A DNA stretch of 53,616 nt from an uncultured Lachnospiraceae bacterium (GCA_902779395.1 CACZBK010000023.1:1-53616), one strand, 5' to 3'; positions 22,183 through 31,801 are shown, numbered from the stretch's first letter. Notes: generated by a model from the letters alone, not told the origin. Numbers and translations: made by a program.

Positions 22183-25100
22183 ATGAAAAATTGGAAAACC
22201 TGGAAGATCATTTTATTTATTGCTGTATGCGTATGTCTGAACGTATGCGGCAAGCTCCTGTCAGTCCACCTCCATCTGCCGCTATGGGCCGATTCCTTCG
22301 GAACAGCGCTATGTGCTTATATCGCCGGTCCCGTATGCGGTGCAATGGTGGGTCTGACCGGAAATATCGCTTATTCCACGATCAACCATCTTTCTACGGC
22401 ATATTCTCTTACCAGTATCGCCCTTGGCATCATCGTCGGTATAGCAGCCAGGAAAAAATGGTTTGAAAGGTTTTACGGTTTTATGCTGGCTGCCACTCTT
22501 ACCATGTTCACGGCTCTGGTAGTTTCCGTACCTCTTAATATGTTACTTAACTCCGGATACCCCGGCAATGTATGGGGCGATGCCGTCGTCGCTTTTCTTC
22601 ATGATAAAAACTGGCCCATGTTTATATGCTGTCTTATAGGGCAGCTGGCTATAGAATTCGCTGATAAAGTCCTCACTATCGCTGCCGTATATCTTGTTAT
22701 ACTTTTAAAAAAGATACGCAGCAGCTCCGGAAACAGGCAGCTTAAAAGTACCGCTGCAAACAGCGTTACCGCCATTCTCTGTCTTTCCATGATCCTGCCT
22801 TTGTTAACGCCTGTAAAAACCCAGGCAGCTCCCGATTCCGATACGATCGATTATAACGATTATGTACAGAGTGTTTACAGCAGCAACAACGGCCTTCCCT
22901 GCGGTGAAGCAAATGATATCGCGCAGACCAACGACGGTGTTCTCTGGATAGGAACCTATGCCGGATTGTACAGATATAACGGCCGCGAATTCCGATGGGT
23001 AGATGATTACGAATCCGTTAAAAACGTCAACTGCCTGTATGTGGATGAGGAAGGCCGTCTGTGGATAGGCACCAACGATAACGGACTCTCGATAATGATC
23101 CGGGAAAAGATCGTAAACGTGCTGGATCAGGCCAGCGGACTTCCGTCAAACTCTGTCCGCTGCATCATACAGTCATCTGACGGATACTATTATGTCGGCA
23201 CCACATCCAGTCTGCAGATACTGATGATGAACAACGGGCTTAAAGCAGCCAACACTCTGGATGAGATAAACTACGCCGACAGTATCACGGCAGATGAAAA
23301 CGGACATGTTGCCACAATAGCAACGGACGGCCGTCTCTTCCTGTTAAAAAACGGTGAGATCCTCTCCTCCCTCCAGTTACCGGACGGCGATGAGTGGTTC
23401 AAGTGCTGTGCGTTTGCTCCCGACGGTACGCTTATGGTCGGAACCTCTACCAACAATATCTACAGTTATGATGTTTCCTCCGATGATCTTAAGGCACTTG
23501 ATGTGATAAGCTGTGAAGATGTCAATGCCATCAATAATCTCAACTACATAAATGACGGTACCGTATTCATTTCAACCGATAACGGCGTATCCTATATAGA
23601 TGCGGAAGGCTACCATCACCTTAACACTAATGACTTTAACAACTCCATAGACAATATGCTTTATGATTATCAGGGCAATCTCTGGTTCACCTCTTCCAGA
23701 CTCGGACTCCTCAGACTGGCTAAATCCCCGTTCAAGGATGTATACGGTTCCATAGGCATGGACCGCAAGGTCGTAAATGCCATAGTTTACTGGCAGAACT
23801 GCTATTACATCGGCACAGATAACGGCCTTGATGTTGTAGATAAAAACTGCCGCAGACAGTACAGCAATTTACTGACAAGCGAGCTTGACGGCAAACGTAT
23901 CCGCTGCATGCTTGTCGACAAACACAACCATCTGTGGGTATGCACTTACGGCAATGGTCTGATCGAGTATTCTCCAAACGGCAGATCCTGGGCATATAAC
24001 GCCGATAACGGAAGTTTCGGAAGCCGTGCCCGTATCGTAACTGAGCTTTCTGACGGTACTATCCTTGCTGCCGGAGATACCGGTATCAGCTTTATAAAAG
24101 ACCATAAGATACAGCAGACGATAAGCAATGAAGACGGCCTTATCAATTCGATGATCCTGACCGTTACCGAACTGAGTGACGGCACTATATTGGCCGGCAC
24201 CGACGGTGACGGCATTGCTGTAATAAAAGACCATGCCGTAACAGATCTGCTCACGCGTGATGACGGTCTTAGCAGCGGCGTCATATTACGTACTGTCAAG
24301 GATCCGAAAACTGAAGGCGTGTTCATCGTTACCAGTAACAGCCTCTGCTATCTTGAACCTGACGGCTCGATACGCGCACTGGATAAGTTTCCGTATTTTA
24401 ATAACTATGATATCTGGGTAAAAGACGAAGATACACTCTTTGTCATGTCCAGTGCAGGGATCTACGTGGTCGGACGTGATGAACTGGTAGCCGGCGGAGA
24501 GATGGCCTGGGAACTTCTCGATGCTCGAAGAGGGCTTGGTACATCCCTTACTGCCAATTCATGGAACTGCTACAGTCAGAAGGGTGAGCTGTTCCTTCCC
24601 TGCGATACCGGAGTGTATGTCATCGATGTCGATAAATATAACAGTGATGTACGTTCTTACCGTATGCAGCTTGCTTCCGTTAAACTTGACGGCGTTATAC
24701 AGCCCCCCGCCCGCATGGGCGCCATCACCATAGGACAGAATGTAAGCCGTATAGAGCTTGCGCCTGAGATACTGAACTATACTATCCAGGAGCCTAATGT
24801 CGGATATATCCTCGAGGGTTATGATGCACAGTGGACCACCATCCCCCAGAACAGTCTGAACAATATAATCTACATCAATCTTCCGGCAGGTGAATACACC
24901 TTCCGCCTGGCTATCTTTGACAGTGCCGGAGAGCGCGTTCTTGAAGAGCGCAAGTTCGAACTCGTCAAAGAAGGAAAATTTTATGAAAAACCCCTGTTCA
25001 GCATATATATGCTGTCACTCCTTTCCCTGTTCATCATCTGGCTGACCTGGTTCGTCGTACAGAGGCAGCTGAACCAGCAGCAGATCAAATTGAACATGGC

Positions 25101-25875
25101 TAATGAAACCGTCATGGCTATCGCAAATGCAGTCGATGCCAAGGATGTACGTACCCACCAGCATTCCATGCGCGTGGCTGAATATTCTGCTCTTATCGCA
25201 CAGGAAATGGGATGTTTTAAATGGTGGCAGCGTAACAAGATGATCTCTAATCTCCGGAAAGCAGCCCAGATGCATGATATAGGAAAGATAGCCGTTCCGG
25301 ACAGCGTCCTTAACAAGGTTGGACGGCTTACCGATGAAGAATACGCAAAAATGAAATCACACGTAATACGCGGTGCCGAGATCCTTAAAGACTTCACACT
25401 GGTTGAACATGTTGAAGACGGAACACGATATCATCATGAACGTTATGACGGAAAAGGCTATCCCGACGGACTGAAAGGCGAGGAGATCCCTATATTTGCC
25501 AGGATAATCGGTGTGGCTGATGCATTCGATGCCATGACTTCCAACCGTGTTTACAGGAACCATATGGATACCGATTACGTAATGACCGAAATGAAACGCG
25601 GCCGCGGCACGCAGTTCGATCCCGATGCGCTGGATGCATTCCTGCGTCTGGTCGAAAAGGGTGTGATCGATCTTGAAGAGCTGTATGCACAGAAACGTGC
25701 AGAGATACAGCAGGCCGAGGATGAAGAAGCCCAGGCCGAGCTTAAGCGTCGTGTTGAGGAAGATAAAAAGATCCAGGAAGCCGAAATAAAAAACAGCAGC
25801 AAAAAAGAAACCGATAAAAAAGAATCCGCAGATGAAAATACAGCTTCAGCCGAAAAGAAAGGAAATCAGTCATGA
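22183..25875 (+). CDS. Multidomain membrane sensor: ECF-like domain, beta-propeller, Y_Y_Y, HD-GYP
   Basis: 1230 residues. Residues 1-180 are a multi-helix membrane domain resembling ECF transporter substrate-binding (S) components. A further hydrophobic segment (about 193-213) ends in T-Q-A-A like a signal sequence. Residues ~224-820 are repeated propeller blades with W-I-G-T-type motifs. About 833-920 is a Y_Y_Y domain, a membrane helix lies near 935-957, and an HD-GYP domain (about 985-1150) has H-D-I-G-K and K-G-Y-P-D-G. The last ~70 residues are a charged Glu/Lys/Ala coiled coil. HD-GYP domains hydrolyse c-di-GMP, so external or membrane binding of a small molecule probably controls turnover. 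GGGGAGGG precedes the ATG. It overlaps the BMP-family gene by 4 bases. Confidence 0.9.
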   Translation: MKNWKTWKIILFIAVCVCLNVCGKLLSVHLHLPLWADSFGTALCAYIAGPVCGAMVGLTGNIAYSTINHLSTAYSLTSIALGIIVGIAARKKWFERFYGFMLAATLTMFTALVVSVPLNMLLNSGYPGNVWGDAVVAFLHDKNWPMFICCLIGQLAIEFADKVLTIAAVYLVILLKKIRSSSGNRQLKSTAANSVTAILCLSMILPLLTPVKTQAAPDSDTIDYNDYVQSVYSSNNGLPCGEANDIAQTNDGVLWIGTYAGLYRYNGREFRWVDDYESVKNVNCLYVDEEGRLWIGTNDNGLSIMIREKIVNVLDQASGLPSNSVRCIIQSSDGYYYVGTTSSLQILMMNNGLKAANTLDEINYADSITADENGHVATIATDGRLFLLKNGEILSSLQLPDGDEWFKCCAFAPDGTLMVGTSTNNIYSYDVSSDDLKALDVISCEDVNAINNLNYINDGTVFISTDNGVSYIDAEGYHHLNTNDFNNSIDNMLYDYQGNLWFTSSRLGLLRLAKSPFKDVYGSIGMDRKVVNAIVYWQNCYYIGTDNGLDVVDKNCRRQYSNLLTSELDGKRIRCMLVDKHNHLWVCTYGNGLIEYSPNGRSWAYNADNGSFGSRARIVTELSDGTILAAGDTGISFIKDHKIQQTISNEDGLINSMILTVTELSDGTILAGTDGDGIAVIKDHAVTDLLTRDDGLSSGVILRTVKDPKTEGVFIVTSNSLCYLEPDGSIRALDKFPYFNNYDIWVKDEDTLFVMSSAGIYVVGRDELVAGGEMAWELLDARRGLGTSLTANSWNCYSQKGELFLPCDTGVYVIDVDKYNSDVRSYRMQLASVKLDGVIQPPARMGAITIGQNVSRIELAPEILNYTIQEPNVGYILEGYDAQWTTIPQNSLNNIIYINLPAGEYTFRLAIFDSAGERVLEERKFELVKEGKFYEKPLFSIYMLSLLSLFIIWLTWFVVQRQLNQQQIKLNMANETVMAIANAVDAKDVRTHQHSMRVAEYSALIAQEMGCFKWWQRNKMISNLRKAAQMHDIGKIAVPDSVLNKVGRLTDEEYAKMKSHVIRGAEILKDFTLVEHVEDGTRYHHERYDGKGYPDGLKGEEIPIFARIIGVADAFDAMTSNRVYRNHMDTDYVMTEMKRGRGTQFDPDALDAFLRLVEKGVIDLEELYAQKRAEIQQAEDEEAQAELKRRVEEDKKIQEAEIKNSSKKETDKKESADENTASAEKKGNQS

Positions 25876-27062
25876 AACGAGTATATCTTACAACCGCTCT
25901 TACCTGTGCCATATTATTGGCTGCCTTCATCGGCTGCTTCAGGATAATGAATCTGGCGGGGGGCAGAGAACACATAAAAGTAGGTTTTATCTATGACAAT
26001 GATGAAAGCACGCCTTACACATATAATTTTTCACTCGCAAAGGATGCTGTAGAAAAAAAATACGGTGACCGCGTCGATATCTTAACATGCAGCAACGTTC
26101 TGGATGAAGAAATGGAAGCCCCCCTGCGCAAACTTGCCGACGATGGCTGCGATATAATATTCTTTAACGGCTACAGCGAACTGGTAAGGGAGCTGGCACC
26201 CCAATATCCCTCCATCCAGTTCTGCCAGACTTCATACATGGACATGAACGGACAGACTGTTCCCGAAAACTACCATACTTTTAAAGGAGAGGCTTATCAG
26301 GGCAGATACGTGAGCGGTATTGCAGCCGGCATGAAGATACAACAGCTTATCGATGACGGGATAATCTCCCCGGACAAGGCCATCGTAGGCTTTGTAGCCG
26401 CCTTTCCCACATCAGAAGTCATTTCCGGTTATACAGCATTTATCCTGGGTGTGCGTTCCGTCGTTCCTACAGCCGTGATGCACGTCTGTTACACCCATAC
26501 CTGGAGCAGCTATGCCCAGGAAAAGAATGCCGCCCAAAAGCTGATAGATAAAGGCTGTGTTATCATTTCCCAGCATACCGATACCATCGGCCCCGCTATT
26601 GCCTGCGAGGAAACCCCGGATAATGTCCCCGTCTATTTCGTCGGATATAACCAGAGCATGTCGGAAGTAGCACCCGGTACTTCTCTGGTAACAGCAAGGA
26701 TCTGCTGGGAACCCTATGTTCTCTCGGCTGTAGACGCCGTATTTTCCGAGAAAAAGATCGAATCCGTCGTTTCCGGCAGGATCCATGGCAACGATGTCTC
26801 GGCAGGATTTGAAAATGCCTGGGTAGAGATGGTCGATCTTAACCAGCAGGTCTGCGCTCCCGGAACCCAGGAAGCTATGGACCGCGCGATCGAGCGTCTG
26901 ATCCGCGACAATGCCGATACCGTATTCAAAGGTGATTACGTGGGGATCGATCCCGACGACCCTTCCGATACCATCGATCTGAATAAAGGTTATATCGAAA
27001 ATGAGAATACTTCATACCCACTGTTTGACTATATACTTAAAGATATCATCATTATCGAATGA
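25872..27062 (+). CDS. BMP/PnrA-family substrate-binding protein, membrane-anchored
   Basis: 396 residues. A hydrophobic N-terminus (about 7-25) contains F-I-G-C, a possible lipobox. The rest has the BMP-family pattern: K-V-G-F-I-Y near the start, G-D-R-V-D-I, then G-x-x-Y-x-G-R-Y-V-S-G-I-A-A-G. Members bind nucleosides (PnrA/TmpC) or drive uptake through ABC permeases. No permease genes are present. Its start codon overlaps the stop of the propeller/HD-GYP gene (ATGA), so it probably delivers a ligand signal to that sensor rather than serving transport. Ligand identity is unknown. Confidence 0.85.
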   Translation: MKRVYLTTALTCAILLAAFIGCFRIMNLAGGREHIKVGFIYDNDESTPYTYNFSLAKDAVEKKYGDRVDILTCSNVLDEEMEAPLRKLADDGCDIIFFNGYSELVRELAPQYPSIQFCQTSYMDMNGQTVPENYHTFKGEAYQGRYVSGIAAGMKIQQLIDDGIISPDKAIVGFVAAFPTSEVISGYTAFILGVRSVVPTAVMHVCYTHTWSSYAQEKNAAQKLIDKGCVIISQHTDTIGPAIACEETPDNVPVYFVGYNQSMSEVAPGTSLVTARICWEPYVLSAVDAVFSEKKIESVVSGRIHGNDVSAGFENAWVEMVDLNQQVCAPGTQEAMDRAIERLIRDNADTVFKGDYVGIDPDDPSDTIDLNKGYIENENTSYPLFDYILKDIIIIE

Positions 27063-27094
27063 CTCTGCCACTGCGGCAGCCCTGCGCACAAAAA

Positions 27095-27123
27095 AAGGAA
27101 GGGACAGACCCTTCCTTTTTTTT
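27095..27123. terminator. Bidirectional terminator between convergent genes
   Basis: AAGGAAGGG and CCCTTCCTT pair around ACAGA, preceded by an A-run and followed by an uninterrupted T-run. It can serve both the BMP-family gene on the plus strand and the receptor gene on the minus strand. Confidence 0.88.
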
Positions 27124-27147
27124 ATGCCGGTTAATTCTTCGGAACTG

Positions 27148-27981
27148 TTATATCTGTGAATTGGCCTTGACTATCTCCCCGACCGACTTCGTTATCTCAC
27201 TCAAAGCACCATTGACCTCACCGGTGGTCTTAACCTGCGAACCGGCCACATCATTTGCTTCGCTCACGGCTTTTGTAACCTTTGCGACCTCATCAATGAT
27301 CTCCTTTAATGTCTTGTCTATCTCCTTTGCCGAATTGCCGCTCACCTGCGCCAGCTTGCCCATTTCGGATGCCACCACGGCAAATCCCCTTCCTGCATCA
27401 CCGCTGCGCGCAGCTTCGATCGATGCATTTAAGGCCAGTATATTGGACTTATTTGCATTGCCCTGTATGGTATTTACCATCTGAAATGCCTGATTGACTT
27501 TTTCACGGACGTTCTCGATCACAGCCTGCACATTGTTCAGCTGTTCAGCCAGATTCTGTGCCTCGCCGGCAATACTGTTGATATTATCCCTGGTCTGATT
27601 CAGGCTCTCATCAAGATTCTCTATCGCTTCCTTATTGCTGAGCTCTTTTTCTATTGAATACGCACAGGCAACAACACCCACGCTCCTGCCGTTTTCCTTT
27701 ATGGGGGTCACTATTCCTCTTACGGGAACACCCAGTATCTCCTTAGGTATAAAATCGATCGACTGCCTGCCTGTTGACATGGCATTCAGCATGTTTGCAT
27801 GAGCAGGGTTCTGAGGATCAAGTGCCAGCCCTCCGACTGCTCCGGGAAGATCAAAGGTTTTGGCTTTCCATGTGCCTATCGTTGTAGTCGTATTGCATAA
27901 AGACATTTGAAAATCCTGACCGGTGATGTCCGACACCAGCGGCAAAACCAGCTCAAGCGCTTCCATTATCCTGCTTTCCAT
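27148..27981 (-). CDS. Small soluble methyl-accepting chemotaxis-type protein
   Basis: 277 residues with no membrane helix. Residues ~1-115 look like a PAS/cache-like sensor containing several Cys/Thr/Met. The rest is a short coiled-coil signalling domain with the conserved hairpin tip ([22 protein letters not shown]). It is much shorter than standard receptors, so it is probably a cytosolic sensor that joins CheA/CheW arrays or works in a non-chemotaxis pathway. AAGGAAGG precedes the ATG. Neighbours are c-di-GMP enzymes. Confidence 0.87.
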   Translation of the reverse strand: MESRIMEALELVLPLVSDITGQDFQMSLCNTTTTIGTWKAKTFDLPGAVGGLALDPQNPAHANMLNAMSTGRQSIDFIPKEILGVPVRGIVTPIKENGRSVGVVACAYSIEKELSNKEAIENLDESLNQTRDNINSIAGEAQNLAEQLNNVQAVIENVREKVNQAFQMVNTIQGNANKSNILALNASIEAARSGDAGRGFAVVASEMGKLAQVSGNSAKEIDKTLKEIIDEVAKVTKAVSEANDVAGSQVKTTGEVNGALSEITKSVGEIVKANSQI

Positions 27982-28111
27982 GTTTTATACCTTCCTTTCC
28001 TTTGAAATAAGCTCTGTTATACATTAATCCCGTATCGGGATCTCACACAATAAAATCTACACAGCCTCTTTAACACTGCCATATGTTTATCGGCACGCAC
28101 TATGCCGCGGC

Positions 28112-28819
28112 TCACTCCGGCCGGCCCAGATAATATCCCTGATATAGATCAACCCCCAGCCCGACAAGATAATCGAATTCTTCCTTTTCTTCTACTCCTT
28201 CTGCGACCACAAGTATCCCTTTTGAATGAAAATCCAGTACAAGATCTTTTACTCTTTCCTGCTTTTCGCTTATATGATCTATGCCGCTTATCAGCTCCCT
28301 GTCAAGCTTGACTATATGCGGAGATGTGATATTGACTATTCCGATATCATTGATCCCGCAGCCGAAATCATCAATAGCCAGCAGATTATCCATGGATCTT
28401 ACGGATCTGTCCTTTTCCTGCCAGTGGACCTCGGAAAAATAAGGGTATTCCAGATTTTCAATGATCATCCTTCCGCGTATCTCTTCCCCGAAATATTCCA
28501 GAAAAGCATCTGCCTCTTCCTGTTTCATGCAATCAGAGGGGAATGAATTGATCGAAACTCTCTGCTGATAACCTCTCAGGAAATATGCCTGCATAGCTCC
28601 AAAGAATGTTGCCACCTCCAGGACATGCAGCTTATCCCTTTTTGAATATTTTTCAATAAGCTCTGTTACGGTCATATCGGTCGGACGCATAAGCGCCTCC
28701 CACGCATAGACGGTTTCCCCGTCTGCCTGAAAGATAGGCTGAAATACATAATTGATCGATAATTCCCTGAGCGCTTTTAATATATCTCCGTCCAATGGCA
28801 AATGATCATAATAGATCAT
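28112..28819 (-). CDS. Stand-alone EAL-domain c-di-GMP phosphodiesterase
   Basis: 235 residues, essentially one EAL domain. The signature residues are present: E-A-L in W-E-A-L-M-R-P, Asn in S-I-N-S-F-P, D-D-F-G in A-I-D-D-F-G-C-G, Lys in V-K-L-D-R-E, Glu in V-A-E-G-V-E and Gln in Y-Q-G-Y-Y. It is therefore likely an active phosphodiesterase hydrolysing c-di-GMP to pGpG. There is no fused sensor. GGAGG lies 9 bases upstream, and a TATAAT -10 lies at about 28848-28853 on the minus strand. Confidence 0.88.
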   Translation of the reverse strand: MIYYDHLPLDGDILKALRELSINYVFQPIFQADGETVYAWEALMRPTDMTVTELIEKYSKRDKLHVLEVATFFGAMQAYFLRGYQQRVSINSFPSDCMKQEEADAFLEYFGEEIRGRMIIENLEYPYFSEVHWQEKDRSVRSMDNLLAIDDFGCGINDIGIVNITSPHIVKLDRELISGIDHISEKQERVKDLVLDFHSKGILVVAEGVEEKEEFDYLVGLGVDLYQGYYLGRPE

Positions 28820-28867
28820 ATTAAGATACCTCCTGTCTGCCCGATCATTATATCATATTTTCGCGAT

Positions 28868-28897
28868 AAAAAAAACTCCCGCTTTCAGCAGGTGTTT
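28868..28897 (-). terminator. Minus-strand terminator antisense to the yolD upstream region
   Basis: On the minus strand AACACCTGC and GCGGGAGTT pair imperfectly and run into eight T. No minus-strand gene directly precedes it; a transcript reaching it would come from the aldo/keto reductase side and cross the YolD-like gene antisense. It also insulates the EAL gene promoter. Confidence 0.6.
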
Positions 28898-28939
28898 TAC
28901 GTTAACATCTTCCTTTTCATCTTTGTACAGTTTTACCAC

Positions 28940-28968
28940 TCGACAAAAGCAGACAATTTTTCTATATT
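28940..28968 (+). promoter_or_regulatory. Promoter of first YolD-like gene
   Basis: TCGACA (28940-28945) and TATATT (28963-28968) are 17 bases apart, each one mismatch from consensus. The start site would lie just before the GGAGG at 28976. Confidence 0.6.
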
Positions 28969-28990
28969 CATAAGTTGGAGGGCTGCAAAC

Positions 28991-29389
28991 ATGAATTCCT
29001 ATGAAGATATAATCGATCACCCGCATTATCAGTCAAAGACAAGACCTCATATGTCAATGCAGAACCGTGCCGCACAGTTTGCCCCTTTTGCGGCATTATC
29101 CGGCTATGATGAATCGGTCCGCGAAACACAGCGTCTTACAGACCGACGCATCGAACCGGACGAGTCTGAGATCGCCGCCATAAACGACAAACTTCAATAT
29201 CTCAGCCTGACCATGGAAGACCCGCAGCAGATCTCTATCACTTACTTCGTAAAAGATGCCTCCAAGGAAGGCGGCTCTTATGAAACCATTACCGGTATCC
29301 TGAAAAAGATAGATGCCGTATCCGGCAATGTGGTCATGGATGACGGCACTAAGATCCCGGTAAGTGATATCTATGCCATAGAGATCTGA
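28991..29389 (+). CDS. YolD-like protein
   Basis: 132 residues from ATG 28991, chosen for TTGGAGG 9 bases upstream; longer versions start far upstream without a site. The core R-P-H-M-S-M-Q-N-R-A-A-Q-F-A-P-F-A-A-L is typical of YolD-like proteins of Firmicutes, which are often encoded beside Y-family polymerases (UvrX/YqjW) and thought to be SOS-associated. The polymerase lies 2.6 kb downstream with a second YolD-like gene. No LexA-type box is visible before this copy. Function is unproven for the family. Confidence 0.82.
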   Translation: MNSYEDIIDHPHYQSKTRPHMSMQNRAAQFAPFAALSGYDESVRETQRLTDRRIEPDESEIAAINDKLQYLSLTMEDPQQISITYFVKDASKEGGSYETITGILKKIDAVSGNVVMDDGTKIPVSDIYAIEI

Positions 29390-29391
29390 GC

Positions 29392-29574
29392 TTATTTATC
29401 AAGTATTTCTCCGGCTTCTTTCATAAGCTGTATTATCGGCAGATGCTGGGGACATACGCGCTCGCACTGTCCGCATCCCACGCAATCCGAAGCTTTTCCG
29501 CCTCTGCCGGCAACACCTCTGTAGAAATTCATGGATCTCCAGACAAGCGCTTCCCTTGCCGCAACCTCCGATAC
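29392..29574 (-). pseudogene. Relic of a ferredoxin-tailed aldo/keto reductase (C-terminal 4Fe-4S domain)
   Basis: In this minus-strand frame, about 60 codons without a start of their own encode V-A-A-R-E-A-L-V-W-R-S-M-N-F-Y, then C-V-G-C-G-Q-C-E-R-V-C-P-Q-H-L-P-I, ending in a TAA at 29392-29394. This is the C-terminus of the aldo/keto reductases that carry a ferredoxin domain. It lies just downstream of an intact, unrelated-length aldo/keto reductase and in a different frame, and the rest of the parent gene is missing. Confidence 0.7.
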
Positions 29575-29597
29575 ATAATAATAACAGTTACGGGTTT

Positions 29598-30527
29598 TTA
29601 CGGCAGATACTTGCCTGCAGCCAGATACAGTGCATACCAGTCATGATGTGTAAGTTTCACATCCGGTGCTGCACAGGCATCCCTGATATGTGCGGGATCC
29701 ATGGTACCAATGACCGCCTGCATCCCGGCAGGATGTCTTAAGATCCATGCAAGAGCTATAGCTGTCTTCGATACTCCCTCACGTTCTGCCAGCTCACCCA
29801 GTACCTTGTTTAATTCAGGGAAATCCGGATTATCTATGAAAGTACCGCCGAACATTCCTATCTGAAGCGGCGACCACGCCTGAATGGTGATATCATTCAG
29901 CCTGCAGTAATCAAGTGCATTTCCGTCACGATTGATCGAAAACTCCGTTGTCTTATTATTCATGTACAGTGCCTGGTCAATGAGCTGCGACTGCTCAAGC
30001 GACAGTTGTACCTGATTTATGATAAGCGGCTGTTTTACATATTTTTTAAGGAGCTCTATCTGCATCGGGACCAGATTGCTCACACCGAAATATCTTACTT
30101 TCCCAGTCTGTTCCAGGATATCAAATGCCCCGGCCACTTCTTCGGGATCATACAGAACATCGGGTCTGTGGAGCAGCAATGTATCAAGATACTCCATATT
30201 CAGTCTGCGCAGGCTGTCGTCAACGCTTGATAAAATGTTATCCTTAGTCCAGTCAAATTCATTACGGTCGAAACACAATCCGCATTTGCTCTGAATAAAG
30301 ACATCTTCCCTGGCAATACCTGTCAGCGGAAATGCCGCACCGAATCTGCTCTCCGCAGCTCCGTTTTCTCCGTAACAGGTTGCGTGGTCAAAAAAATTGA
30401 TCCCGCACTCATATCCGGTACGGATAACATCAGCTGCCGCTTTTTCATCAAGCGCAGGCATTCTCATGCATCCCTGTACCAATACGGATACGTTCTGCGG
30501 GCCGTTTACGATACTGATATTCTTCAT
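29598..30527 (-). CDS. Aldo/keto reductase (YdhF-like)
   Basis: 309 residues from ATG 30527, chosen because TGGAGG lies 8 bases upstream; an in-frame codon 20 residues earlier has no site. TIM-barrel aldo/keto reductase motifs are visible: G-I-N-F-F-D-H-A-T-C-Y-G with the catalytic Asp and Tyr, Q-S-K-C-G with Lys, and L-L-L-H-R-P-D with His. The end A-G-K-Y-L-P is typical of the YdhF branch. It should reduce a carbonyl with NADPH; the substrate is unknown. It follows the methyltransferase gene by 68 bases and is probably co-transcribed with it. Confidence 0.88.
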   Translation of the reverse strand: MKNISIVNGPQNVSVLVQGCMRMPALDEKAAADVIRTGYECGINFFDHATCYGENGAAESRFGAAFPLTGIAREDVFIQSKCGLCFDRNEFDWTKDNILSSVDDSLRRLNMEYLDTLLLHRPDVLYDPEEVAGAFDILEQTGKVRYFGVSNLVPMQIELLKKYVKQPLIINQVQLSLEQSQLIDQALYMNNKTTEFSINRDGNALDYCRLNDITIQAWSPLQIGMFGGTFIDNPDFPELNKVLGELAEREGVSKTAIALAWILRHPAGMQAVIGTMDPAHIRDACAAPDVKLTHHDWYALYLAAGKYLP

Positions 30528-30595
30528 GGCTGATATCCTCCACATTTGGTTAACATCTGAAGGATATGATAGCGTATATCTCCTCAATGCACTTC

Positions 30596-31801
30596 TTAAA
30601 TATCGTTTCCCCTCATATCATTATTTGTTCTTGACCCGATAAGACCATCGTTCATTAATAAACGGTACAATGCCGGAGAAAATGAAAATTCCTTCATCAG
30701 CGCTTCAACCTCCGACATCGCTTTCTCCCTGACAGATGCCGGAATGAGCGGTCTGCGGACCGCCCTGATCAGTATATTCTTCGGAGTATGATCAAAGTCT
30801 ATGAACTCAAGCAGCCGGGTCTTGTACCCGCAGCATTCCAGCAGATTTCCTCTGACGGCATCCGTTGCCAGAGCGGAAAAGCGCTCTTTTATTATGCCGT
30901 ATCTCGAAAGGATATCCAGGGATCCGGGGTTTATCTGCTTATTCAGTTCATGCTGGCAGCACGGCACGGAAAAGATCATTTTTGCATTCCATTTTACGGC
31001 ATTATATAATGCGTGATCCGTAGCGGTATCGCATGCATGTAAGGTTATTACCATATCAACCCCGAAAGGAGCCCTGTACCCGTTTATATCTCCGGGTTCA
31101 AACCTAAGACCGTCATAATGATATTTCGCTGCAGCTTCGTTGCATTTATCTATTACATCTTTCTTCAGATCAAGTCCTATTATATTAGCCCTGATCCCCA
31201 TTATCTCCGTCAGATAATAATAAACCAGAAAGGTTAAATATGATTTTCCGCATCCGAAATCGATCACGTTCAGTTCACGGCCTTTATAAGCGGAAAGCTC
31301 ATCATCAATGATCTCTATAAACCTGTTGATCTGTCTGTATTTATCATACATGGAGCTGACCACTTTGCCTTCTTTTGTAAAGATCCCCATATCGATCAGC
31401 GGTTCGATATCCATTCCTTCGCTGAGTATGTATTGTTTTTTCCTGTTGTGTTCTCCCTTTACGATACCGGCCTTTACGGTTTCATCAGCAGACTTTTTTA
31501 CTTTATAATTGCATGCCCCTTTTTTGGAGATCAGAACAATATGCTCCCCGTTTGCCGCAAAAGCGTTGATCTGTCTGAAACATCCCCTTGTCAGTGCAGC
31601 GATCCTTAAAGCCGCCGCGTCTAAAGCGGCATTTTCGTGAAAAGCCTGTTTCACCGTATATTTTGATATATGAAAATAATCACACTTTTTCTCGGCGGTC
31701 ATTTTCTTATATTCATTTTGTTTCGATACCGGATTACTGATAATGATCTTTTCAGCATCCGCATCGATCATCATTTTAATGTATTTCTCCAGTTCATCCA
31801 T
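30596..31801 (-). CDS. Class I SAM-dependent methyltransferase (Methyltransf_32-like)
   Basis: 401 residues. A poorly conserved N-terminal half (about 1-170) is followed by a Rossmann methyltransferase with V-I-D-F-G-C-G-K-S-Y (SAM-binding), I-I-G-L-D-L-K and T-L-H-A-C-D-T-A-T-D. The S-V-P-C-C-Q-H-E-L motif is characteristic of a group that includes METTL25/GSTCD-like proteins. Substrate is unknown. The gene is divergent from the Y-family polymerase. Confidence 0.82.
   Translation of the reverse strand: MDELEKYIKMMIDADAEKIIISNPVSKQNEYKKMTAEKKCDYFHISKYTVKQAFHENAALDAAALRIAALTRGCFRQINAFAANGEHIVLISKKGACNYKVKKSADETVKAGIVKGEHNRKKQYILSEGMDIEPLIDMGIFTKEGKVVSSMYDKYRQINRFIEIIDDELSAYKGRELNVIDFGCGKSYLTFLVYYYLTEIMGIRANIIGLDLKKDVIDKCNEAAAKYHYDGLRFEPGDINGYRAPFGVDMVITLHACDTATDHALYNAVKWNAKMIFSVPCCQHELNKQINPGSLDILSRYGIIKERFSALATDAVRGNLLECCGYKTRLLEFIDFDHTPKNILIRAVRRPLIPASVREKAMSEVEALMKEFSFSPALYRLLMNDGLIGSRTNNDMRGNDI

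Noticed and set aside
28026-28041. ATCCCG/CGGGAT inverted repeat as a terminator of the EAL gene
   Set aside because: Short stem and no U-run on the minus strand.
28820-28990. LexA box before the first YolD-like gene
   Set aside because: No sequence close to CGAAC-N4-GTTCG occurs there. Only the polymerase promoter has a convincing box.
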